Assembly (NCBI GenBank): GCA_965371785.1
Contig: CBDUZS010000036.1
Span: forward strand, 1-25,254
DNA length: 25,254 nt
Source of the DNA: CBDUZS01 sp965371785
GTDB lineage: Bacteria > Fermentibacterota > Fermentibacteria > Fermentibacterales > JCC-6
Direction: 5' to 3'
Below the pieces are notes generated by a model that worked only from the letters and a program-made list of their open reading frames with translations, did no database searches and was not told where the DNA came from. Numbering within the stretch: the stretch's first letter is position 1; each line of letters opens with the position of its first letter. The translations under genes and the position numbers were made by a program. Of the stretch, positions 7,369-14,720 are shown piece after piece.

Positions 7369-8937
7369 TCATGAACCGTCTCGCGGTTCGAGAAGGAACA
7401 GTGAGAAAGGACCGCTGCTGCGGCGAAGCTCGATTTCGTGAATCAGGGCATGTGCCTGCAGGGACTCGATGAGATCGATGTCGGAATTCACGTCACTTCC
7501 CATGCCCGTGAATTCACCCCCCTGCGGACCAAAGATTTTCCCACGCGCATGGCGAGGATCATTTACCAGGAGAAGGAATCCCTGATCGTTCAGTGCGAAC
7601 CATGAGGAGACAAGGGAATCGGTGTTCAGAGTGAGGTACTCCAGCGTGCTTCCCACATCCTCGTAGAAAGCCGATCCCGCTTCAAAGAGTGAATCGTGAG
7701 GATGTATTATCCCGGTGAGGTCTGCTCCCGCCTGCTCCATATGGTAAAGGATCCCCAGGGTGCTGAAGACATCCAGGTGGATCACTACCGGAAGTGAAGT
7801 GGATTCCGCAATGCAGACCGTTACCTCCGCTGCTTCCCTGAAATCTCTGTCGAACGTGCACCGCTGGGGCATTGTTGACCTCATAGTGAATGGAACACAG
7901 AGGATGAGCAGGAGAAGAACCACAGCCGGGAAAAGGATTTTCCCGAGCCTGCTGTTCCGCACTGAGCCCGCTCCTGCAAGGATCATGAAAGCAGGAAACG
8001 CGAGCGCGAACTGTCTGGGGCTGGGGCGAAGGAACGACAGGGGAATGAGAGTCCAGAGGAGAAGGGTCAGAGGTACTGCCCCCCCCTTCCGGGAACCCTT
8101 GAGAACAAGAATAAAGAGTGCGAGAGACAGAACGATCGCCGGGAGAGTGAGGATATTGAATTCATCGAGTGAAAACTTGCTGAAACTGAAAGCTGACGTT
8201 CCCGCTGCAAATCTGATCAACGCGCCTGCAATGGAGAAGGGAACTCCGATGAGCCTGTCGGACAGGGATGTTCCGGCCAAGAACTCGGCACTCCCCGACA
8301 TGGAAACCGAGCCGAACCTGCTCAATTGGGCAATTCCCCGCGAGAGCCACGGCGTGTAGAGCAGGGCGACTCCGCAGAGCAGCAGAAATGATTCTGACCA
8401 TTTCCTGCGGACCAGGAGCAGTGTCAGTGCGGATGCAAGAGCCAGCCATCCGAAGTGGTGAATCCAGGTGCAGAGGGAGATGGAGATGATAAGCAGGGCG
8501 AGGTTCATCCCCTTCTGTCGATGAAGATAGCGTTTGAGAGCGAACAGGAAGAAAAACCCGCACAGAGCGAGAAGACCGTACATCCTCAGCTCTACGGAGA
8601 GATGGAGCAGAAAGGGGCTGACCGAAAGCAGAATGGCCGTTTCCGACCGGAGAAAGCGGATGGACAGGACGAGCATGACCAGCACCGGAAGCAGCGCGAA
8701 GAGCCTCAGCATGAAGAGCCCGTTGCCGAACACTCTTACCCATGCCCACAGGAGAGTGTAATAACCCGGGACGTGGTTATCGAGGCTCACCGTCCTCAGG
8801 AGATTACCATAAGATAAGCCGGATACGGTCTCCGTAAGAGCCTCATCACCGGTAAGGCTTTTGGACCAGGACAGGGCGAAAAGGATTAGAAACGGCAGCA
8901 GGAAAAGCCACATGTATCGCCCTGGAAGGTCAATCAT
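7369..8937 (-). CDS. GT-C glycosyltransferase of the GT39/ArnT-like superfamily
   Basis: A 522-residue polytopic membrane protein. After the first helix it has the acidic pair Asp31-Glu32 in SLTGDEAL, then NHVPGYY (54-60) and a later ELRMYGL (116-122). These match the D-E, 'NHPPLYY' and 'EARMYALL' marks of polyprenyl-phosphate-sugar-dependent GT-C transferases that act on the periplasmic side. The C-terminal part contains a soluble-looking region (about 370-522) after the last helices. It would transfer a sugar from a lipid carrier onto a glycolipid or protein; the acceptor is unknown. It lies directly before the flippase gene (1-nt gap) and 114 bp after the amidotransferase gene. Family assignment is good, specific function is not. 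Confidence 0.8.
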   Translation of the reverse strand: MIDLPGRYMWLFLLPFLILFALSWSKSLTGDEALTETVSGLSYGNLLRTVSLDNHVPGYYTLLWAWVRVFGNGLFMLRLFALLPVLVMLVLSIRFLRSETAILLSVSPFLLHLSVELRMYGLLALCGFFFLFALKRYLHRQKGMNLALLIISISLCTWIHHFGWLALASALTLLLVRRKWSESFLLLCGVALLYTPWLSRGIAQLSRFGSVSMSGSAEFLAGTSLSDRLIGVPFSIAGALIRFAAGTSAFSFSKFSLDEFNILTLPAIVLSLALFILVLKGSRKGGAVPLTLLLWTLIPLSFLRPSPRQFALAFPAFMILAGAGSVRNSRLGKILFPAVVLLLLILCVPFTMRSTMPQRCTFDRDFREAAEVTVCIAESTSLPVVIHLDVFSTLGILYHMEQAGADLTGIIHPHDSLFEAGSAFYEDVGSTLEYLTLNTDSLVSSWFALNDQGFLLLVNDPRHARGKIFGPQGGEFTGMGSDVNSDIDLIESLQAHALIHEIELRRSSGPFSLFLLEPRDGS

Positions 8938-9051
8938 GCACGGTTACCCTTCGATGATGATAATCTGAAATATACACATCACCCGGCCCGGGGCATGGGT
9001 TCCGGTGAGAAGGTTCTTTCGACCAGAGGAGTCCCGGTAAAAACCTCAGAC

Positions 9052-10125
9052 CTAGGGAAGCAGCTCCCTCGCCTTGATGGCAAGGTTTCTGATAGCCCTG
9101 TTCCTGCCTCTGAAATTGAAAACACTCTTCTCCTTGATGTTATCGAGAATGGATCTGTCGCAGCCGATTCCGGCAAGGAAGTCATCGAATCCTTCGGGAG
9201 GCTCCATCGGCTCCCGTTCGTCTACGACCTTCAATGCTTCCTCCCGGGAGATCACGCCCGCCCTGGTCATGTTCGCGTAGAGGTACTCGTACTTGCCTAT
9301 ACCCGTGCGCATTCTGAACAGGTAGCTGGAATGCGGCGTTCCCAGGCAGTCATATCTTACGTCCGCCATTGATTTCCCGAAGTCGAGCTCGCGGTTGAGC
9401 GTTTCGTATATCAAAGGAAGATCCCACTCGATGAAATCGGGCAGGTTTATCTGTTTCACGCCGAACATCCTTTTTCGGCTCGGAAAGAAGTAATCCCATT
9501 TCAATTCCTTCATGGGGATATGATCCTTGACCATGTTGGTGAAGCAGGCTCGATCCATGTAGCACAATTCCGGGGGAGGCGCTTCGAGTACATCGGAAAA
9601 GCCGGCGATTATCAGCCTGATACCGTGGATGTCGGCAGCTCTGAAAATGGCGGTTGGCATCATGTCCACGCAGGCGGCACAGAATTCACCTGCGGCTTCG
9701 AGCGCTCTCTTGTAGACTCTGTTGAGCAGCTCCGTGTCGGGCGAGTACGTGTAGAGATCTACACCCAGCCTGCGGGCAGCATCCTTCGCGAACAGAAGGG
9801 CGTTGGGATCGAGAAAACCGTTATCGAAGTTGAAGGCCAGCGGCGTCATTCCATACTTCTTCTTCATGGTCCACAGACAATAGGACGAGTCCTTCCCACC
9901 GCTGAAAGGTACCATGCAGTCGTACTTCAGCCCTTTACCTCTGTACCTGGACAACAGTTTGCTGAGCCGTTTCTCACGCTCGACCCAGTCGATGCCGGTG
10001 TACTTCTCATCGAACTCACGGCACACTCGACAGACACCCTCGTCATCGAAATCGATGTTCGGGTAGTTCTCCGGCAGGATACACCTGGTGCACCTTCGAA
10101 TGTCTTTGTTCATGCCAGCTCTCAT
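9052..10125 (-). CDS. N-acetyl sugar amidotransferase (WbpG/PseA-like PP-loop enzyme)
   Basis: A 357-residue member of the PP-loop ATPase superfamily, with SGGKDSS at 75-81 and two N-terminal CxxC pairs (Cys12/Cys15, Cys32/Cys35) that probably bind zinc. The spacing and the IRRCTRCILPENYP opening are those of WbpG/PseA/LegN enzymes, which turn an acetamido group on an activated sugar into an acetamidino group during surface glycan synthesis. Known members use ammonia from HisH/HisF-like partners (WbpH-WbpI type), and no such genes are in this window. ATG 10113 (fifth codon) is an alternative start with a weak GAGAG upstream; I kept ATG 10125. Neighbouring acyl-CoA ligase, GT-C transferase and flippase fit an envelope glycan or glycolipid role. 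Confidence 0.83.
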   Translation of the reverse strand: MRAGMNKDIRRCTRCILPENYPNIDFDDEGVCRVCREFDEKYTGIDWVEREKRLSKLLSRYRGKGLKYDCMVPFSGGKDSSYCLWTMKKKYGMTPLAFNFDNGFLDPNALLFAKDAARRLGVDLYTYSPDTELLNRVYKRALEAAGEFCAACVDMMPTAIFRAADIHGIRLIIAGFSDVLEAPPPELCYMDRACFTNMVKDHIPMKELKWDYFFPSRKRMFGVKQINLPDFIEWDLPLIYETLNRELDFGKSMADVRYDCLGTPHSSYLFRMRTGIGKYEYLYANMTRAGVISREEALKVVDEREPMEPPEGFDDFLAGIGCDRSILDNIKEKSVFNFRGRNRAIRNLAIKARELLP

Positions 10126-10150
10126 TTCCGGTAATATTTCCTATATAATT

Positions 10151-10179
10151 AGTATGTTAATATGGAACGTATCCGGCAA
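10151..10179 (-). promoter_or_regulatory. Possible promoter before the amidotransferase gene
   Basis: In the AT-rich 63-bp gap after the acyl-CoA ligase gene, the minus strand carries TTGCCG (10174-10179) and CATACT (10151-10156), 17 nt apart, each matching 4 of 6 consensus positions. It would give a leader of about 18 nt to ATG 10125 or 30 nt to ATG 10113. Confidence 0.3.
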
Positions 10180-10188
10180 GTGCTTTTC

Positions 10189-11937
10189 TCAGGTTCTATA
10201 CGTTATTTCTTCTTCAAGACCCGCTTCGCGGAATACTTCGCGGCGGCGAATCTTCCGGGTGGTCGTCCTCGGGAACTCTCCCTCGCGGAGAATGAACCTC
10301 GAGATGTGGCGGTAGGCGGCTGTCGACTTGTTGTATTCATGAATCTCATTCCTGACGGTCTTTACGGCATCGTCCGTCGACAGGCTCTTTCCCTCCTCCT
10401 CCGCATCGGAAATGAGCATGTCCATCTCGGGGACGACCACGACCCAGATCTCTTCACCTTTCGTGGCCGACTTCCTGCCGAAGACCATCGACTCACTGAT
10501 GTACTCCGAACGGTTCAGGACCGTCTCGATCTCCTCGGGGTAGACGTTCTTTCCATTCTTCGCCACGATCACGTTCTTCTTCCTGCCGGTGATGAAGAGG
10601 AATCCGTCCGCATCGAGGTACCCGAAGTCACCGGTCCTGAACCAGCCTTCCTCGGAGAGGACCTCTCGTGTGGCATCCGGATCGTTGTGGTAACCTTTCA
10701 TGATGTTGGGCCCCCTGACGATTATCTCGCCCACATCCAATTCATCCTTGTCTTCGATCTCCACTTCCACTTCGGGCAGCGGAAGACCCACCGAGCCGAT
10801 TCTGTTCGCACCGATCCTGTTCAATGAAATAATCGGGGATGTCTCGGTCAAACCGTATCCCTGGAGGAATGCGAACCCGAGTTTCTCGAAGCCCGAGACC
10901 ACCTCCGGATCGATGGCGGCCCCGCCCGAGATCATCATCCTCAGTGTCCCGCCGAACTTGTCGTGAACCTGTGAAAAGATTTTTCTGCGCAGGTGGGTCA
11001 TACCCAGTTTTTCAGCTACGGCAGAGGCTGCCAGACCGATTCCGTACTTGAGAGCCCCTCCCCTCATGGTCTTTATTCCTGCTATTATGCGTCTGTACAT
11101 GGCTTCCCATAGAAGTGGAACCGCAAGCATGATCGTTGTTCCCGATGCGACCATGTCCTCTACAATCGTCCTGAGACCTCTGCCGATCACAATCGATTTT
11201 CCGAGCAGTATCGGCCCCAGGAATCCACATGTGCATTCGTACGTGTGATGTACCGGGAGTATCGACAGGAATATCTCCCCCTCATCGAGTTCGACGAACT
11301 GGTACATCTGTCGGATGTTCGCCAGCAGATTTCTCTGAGAGAGCACGACGCCCTTTGCCTTTCCCGTGGTTCCAGACGTGTAACAGATGGCAGCGGGAGC
11401 ACTGATGTCATAATGCTGTGGAAGCACTGCAGAACCGCTTCTTCCCATCTCCATGACATCGCTGTACAGCATCTGTTCCCCCGGCAGTCCGCCGTTCATA
11501 CAGATCTTTACGAGGTTCTTCCCGAAGCCGCTGCCCTGTTCGAGGAATCCACTGCAGAAGTTTTCGTCGTAGAAGACGAGACAGGCGCCGGAGTAATGCA
11601 GGATCGTATGGATCTCGGATAGCGGCAGTTCCCGGTCGATCGGGACGATGACACCGCCGGCTCTGAGGGTTGCCAGGTACACCGTACTCCAGGAGATGCC
11701 GTTCTTTCCAACAACCCCGACAACAGGTTTCTCAGCCAGCTCTAGAATACCCCGGGCAAGAGTGTCTACGTCGCGAGAAAGAGACCGGTAATCGACTGAC
11801 AGGAAACCGCCGTCACCGTCAGATTCCGAGATGGCGGATCTGGTGGGAACCCTCTCTGCGGTCGATATCAGCGCCTCGGGGATACTGCTCATTTCGGGAA
11901 CTTCGAACAACTCGATATGCGTTTTCTTCCCGATCAC
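10189..11937 (-). CDS. Long-chain acyl-CoA synthetase (FadD-like, AMP-forming)
   Basis: A 582-residue class I adenylate-forming enzyme that activates a carboxylic acid, most likely a long-chain fatty acid, with ATP and CoA. Core motifs are present in order: YTSGTTGKAKG (186-196), YGLTETS (361-367), GWFRTGDFGYLD (431-442), GRKKN and KNVYPEEIE (451-471), and a C-terminal lysine in TTTRKIRR (Lys562) that fits the adenylation lysine. It uses a GTG start with AGGAGAG about 7 nt upstream. It follows the PEGA/FGE gene by 34 bp and precedes the amidotransferase gene, so it may feed lipid for envelope glycolipids or simply serve fatty-acid use. Chain-length preference cannot be told. Confidence 0.88.
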   Translation of the reverse strand: MIGKKTHIELFEVPEMSSIPEALISTAERVPTRSAISESDGDGGFLSVDYRSLSRDVDTLARGILELAEKPVVGVVGKNGISWSTVYLATLRAGGVIVPIDRELPLSEIHTILHYSGACLVFYDENFCSGFLEQGSGFGKNLVKICMNGGLPGEQMLYSDVMEMGRSGSAVLPQHYDISAPAAICYTSGTTGKAKGVVLSQRNLLANIRQMYQFVELDEGEIFLSILPVHHTYECTCGFLGPILLGKSIVIGRGLRTIVEDMVASGTTIMLAVPLLWEAMYRRIIAGIKTMRGGALKYGIGLAASAVAEKLGMTHLRRKIFSQVHDKFGGTLRMMISGGAAIDPEVVSGFEKLGFAFLQGYGLTETSPIISLNRIGANRIGSVGLPLPEVEVEIEDKDELDVGEIIVRGPNIMKGYHNDPDATREVLSEEGWFRTGDFGYLDADGFLFITGRKKNVIVAKNGKNVYPEEIETVLNRSEYISESMVFGRKSATKGEEIWVVVVPEMDMLISDAEEEGKSLSTDDAVKTVRNEIHEYNKSTAAYRHISRFILREGEFPRTTTRKIRRREVFREAGLEEEITYRT

Positions 11938-11971
11938 TGCTCTCTCCTTCCGTTACGCTGCAAGCAACTCA

Positions 11972-13237
11972 TCATAGCTCATTCATCGAGGATTCGGCAG
12001 TCACGCCTGCGATTCTGAAACCAACGAAAGCGTACCCTTGATTGCCTCCGAGCTCTATGGAGGAATCAATCCTGCAATCAGACGAATCTGATATCCAGCT
12101 CCCGCCCATTGCGATACCCGGCTCACATGCTTCCCACACGTTTCCACTCATATCGAACAATCCCCAACTGTTTGCCGGGTAGCTGCCCCTTGGAGCCGTT
12201 TCACTGAATCCATCGGTAATTCCCGGACAGCGGCGCATGATCGGTTCGTGGGAATCGGAAAGGTTGAGAGACGCATCGTCGGCAGCAGCCTGGCCCCAGG
12301 AATAGGGGCCATCGAGACCTCCTGCAGCCGAGACGATCCACTCCTCCCTCGTGGGCAGGCGGTAGAGAGTACCGGTTTCATCTCTGCTGGTGAGCCAGCT
12401 GCAGTACATCTGCATGCCCTCTCTCGAAATCCCGGTTACGGGATGATCCGCATATCCATCCTCGACGTGGTAGCCCCTGCCGGGTACTCCCGTAACGGGC
12501 TGGTGCCAGTTGCACGGAGCAATGCTGTCCAGGAGGAAGGTCCTTCCCGGAAGGCATGTGGAATCCGAGAGCGCACCAGGATCGACGGTGCTCAGGAAGG
12601 CTGCGTACTGTTCGTTCGTAACCTCGTACCTGCCTATCAGGAATGCTTCCATCCTGCCCGTATACACATCTCCCACCCTGTGGAATCCAGATGGTACGGC
12701 CAGCATCTCGGGAACATCTTCCGCAAGAGCAGCCGGAGAGGGAATGTCGAAGTGGAATTCATGCTCTGTGCTGCTGATAATGCAGACACTGTCCGTTACG
12801 GTGATTCCATTATCAAGGTACAGGGATATGGAATGAACTCCCGGCTCATCAACCGAAACAAGGCAGGGAGTGGTGCCGACGAGAACGCCATCAAGACGAA
12901 GGCTGGCCCCGCAAGGAGTAGAGGAAATGCTGATAGGGAAGCTGCTTCCGAGATGTACCGTTACGGCTCCGGTATCCCCCCCGTGCAGAAGCGTATCGAC
13001 GGGAATCCAGCCATCTTTCTCGATGCGAATTCTCAGCCCCCCGCCCGGTACCGGAATGGCCGCCGGGGAGAGCCATGACACGCCATTCTCCGACGTGATC
13101 CGACAGCCGGTGGGAACCGTTGACACGGTTATTATCGCCTCCGGCCAGTCCGGTACGACCAGAAGCGAAATACCCGACACTGCAAGGGCAGTGAGAAGGA
13201 TCACCGGACCAAACCTGGGAGCAGGCATCATGCTCAT
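11972..13237 (-). CDS. Membrane-anchored PEGA and FGE-sulfatase domain protein
   Basis: A 421-residue protein with an N-terminal hydrophobic anchor (about 11-28), two PEGA-like beta domains (about 34-97 and 101-165; the latter has ISSTPCGASLRLDGVLVGTTP), and a C-terminal FGE-sulfatase (SUMF1-like) domain from about residue 178. The last is marked by YEVTNEQYAAFL, HPVTGISREGMQMYCSWL, YRLPTREEWI, WGLFDMSGNVWE, GGSW and GFRI. In true formylglycine-generating enzymes the region after GGS carries two active-site cysteines. Here the segment reads GGSWISDSSDCR with only one, and the loop between NVWE and GGSW is unusually short, so enzyme activity is doubtful and a binding or structural role more likely. 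It starts 3 nt after the radical SAM stop. Position is envelope, facing the periplasm. Confidence 0.82.
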   Translation of the reverse strand: MSMMPAPRFGPVILLTALAVSGISLLVVPDWPEAIITVSTVPTGCRITSENGVSWLSPAAIPVPGGGLRIRIEKDGWIPVDTLLHGGDTGAVTVHLGSSFPISISSTPCGASLRLDGVLVGTTPCLVSVDEPGVHSISLYLDNGITVTDSVCIISSTEHEFHFDIPSPAALAEDVPEMLAVPSGFHRVGDVYTGRMEAFLIGRYEVTNEQYAAFLSTVDPGALSDSTCLPGRTFLLDSIAPCNWHQPVTGVPGRGYHVEDGYADHPVTGISREGMQMYCSWLTSRDETGTLYRLPTREEWIVSAAGGLDGPYSWGQAAADDASLNLSDSHEPIMRRCPGITDGFSETAPRGSYPANSWGLFDMSGNVWEACEPGIAMGGSWISDSSDCRIDSSIELGGNQGYAFVGFRIAGVTAESSMNEL

Positions 13238-13240
13238 GCC

Positions 13241-14677
13241 TCAGCCCGACCAGTCGTTGTCCACAACCGCGCGAATATCAGCCAGCAACTGGCCCATCCT
13301 GATATCCCTCCAGAACCGCTTCCACAGGTAGCCGGGGCGGAAATAGAATCTCCTGTGGAACCTTGAGTAGTAGTGCTGTATCGTCTTCCAGTCGAGATTC
13401 TCATGGCGCCAGACTTCGGAAGTCGAATGGAAGTTGTACCGGGTCCAGTCCTTTGAAAGGATGCGCCCCTCCTTCATGATCTGCCTGTAGAGCGCCGAAG
13501 AGGGAAATGGAAGGGTCATCGAAGCCTTGGCGTAGGTCAGCGGCAGGCTGAGAGCAAACCTTGTCGTCTCCTCCATGGTCTTTTCGCTGTCACCCGGAAG
13601 ACCCATCATGAAGAAACCGATTGTTTCAACTCCTGCATCGTGTGCGAGGTTGACTGCACTTCGCACGTCATCGAGCGACTGATCCTTGCCGACGTTTCGA
13701 AGTATGTCGGGAGAGCCGCTCTCTATTCCGAAGGCAACCTGGTAGAGACCGGCCTTGCGTGCAAGCGTGAAGAACTCACCGTCCACATCGTGAACGTTGA
13801 CACCGGTTGGAAGAGCCCATGGTGCAGAAAAGTTCCTTTTCAGAAGAAGCCGGCAGACTTCTTTCGCCCGCTCGATGTCGGCTGTGAAATTGTTGTCCTT
13901 GATGTGGATATCACGGAATCCCATGTCGATCATCCTGAACATTTCGTCCACAACGCGACCAGGCGACTTACTCCTGACCTCATGCCCGAATATGTTCTGG
14001 CTGCAGTAGGTGCAGTAGTGGTTGCATCCCCTGTTCGTCTCCATGTAGCCGACCGGATTCCTGCGCGAAGTGATATGTGGAGACTTGTAGAATTGCAGAT
14101 CGTAGAGATGCCAGGCGGGGAGAGGAAGGTCATCCAGATCGGGAATGAGCTCTCTCTCCGGGGTAATCAGGAAATCGCTGCCCACACCAAAGGCAATGCC
14201 GTTTATCCGTTCAAGGTCTTTACCGCCGCATATTTCGCGGATCGTCAGCTCACCCTCACCGATAACTGCCACATCGAAATGCCCGCTCGCGAGCACCTGT
14301 TCGGGAAGAGTGGTCGCGTGAACTCCACCGCATATCGTAACCGTGTCCGGAAGAATTGATTTCGCTATCTCCGCAAGCTGTTCTGCTTCGGGATAGAGAG
14401 GTGTTGTGAACGTGATTCCCACGTATTCGGGTTGAAACGATTCAAGAACATTACGGTACGCCTTCATCGGACGGCACTCGATCATGAGATCGGATATCAG
14501 TACTTCATGACCGTCCTCCAGCAATGCACCCGCGAGAGACGCAAGGGTTACGAACGGGGCTGACGTAATCGCCACCCTGATCTTGCTTTCATCGTAAACG
14601 CCGATGGCCGATTGAGGATTGACCAGGAGGATTCTGCTCACACGAGAGCCTGCCTTTTCAAGGGAACGGCGCACCAT
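13241..14677 (-). CDS. B12-binding-domain radical SAM protein (BchE/HpnP-like class)
   Basis: A 478-residue protein with an N-terminal Rossmann-like cobalamin-binding-type domain (RILLVNPQS at 15-23, then VGITFTTPLYPEAEQLAEI and ICGGVHATTLPEQVL) and a radical SAM domain whose CX3CX2C cluster is Cys218, Cys222 and Cys225 in GCNHYCTYC. The later FGIESGSPDIL and GFFMMGLPGDS segments are usual for this class. Members do methylations, cyclisations and other radical chemistry on lipids, cofactors and natural products; the substrate here is unknown. The DxHxxG cobalamin motif is not evident, as in many of this family. GTG at 14641 is an alternative start close to the first strand. It is followed 3 nt later by the PEGA/FGE gene, hinting at a shared process. 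Confidence 0.85.
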   Translation of the reverse strand: MVRRSLEKAGSRVSRILLVNPQSAIGVYDESKIRVAITSAPFVTLASLAGALLEDGHEVLISDLMIECRPMKAYRNVLESFQPEYVGITFTTPLYPEAEQLAEIAKSILPDTVTICGGVHATTLPEQVLASGHFDVAVIGEGELTIREICGGKDLERINGIAFGVGSDFLITPERELIPDLDDLPLPAWHLYDLQFYKSPHITSRRNPVGYMETNRGCNHYCTYCSQNIFGHEVRSKSPGRVVDEMFRMIDMGFRDIHIKDNNFTADIERAKEVCRLLLKRNFSAPWALPTGVNVHDVDGEFFTLARKAGLYQVAFGIESGSPDILRNVGKDQSLDDVRSAVNLAHDAGVETIGFFMMGLPGDSEKTMEETTRFALSLPLTYAKASMTLPFPSSALYRQIMKEGRILSKDWTRYNFHSTSEVWRHENLDWKTIQHYYSRFHRRFYFRPGYLWKRFWRDIRMGQLLADIRAVVDNDWSG

Positions 14678-14720
14678 GTTTACACATCACATGATGCGCC
14701 GGTAACAACTCCTGCGATGC

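Noticed and set aside
8162..8749. Alternative minus-strand frame of 195 codons in the glycosyltransferase gene
   Set aside because: Overlaps in another frame with the GT-C gene that has membrane helices and motifs; Arg/Ser/Pro-rich composition is typical of an out-of-frame translation.
12248..13078. Plus-strand frame of 276 codons opposite the PEGA/FGE gene
   Set aside because: Contained in a gene with clear domain motifs; the antisense translation has no family features.
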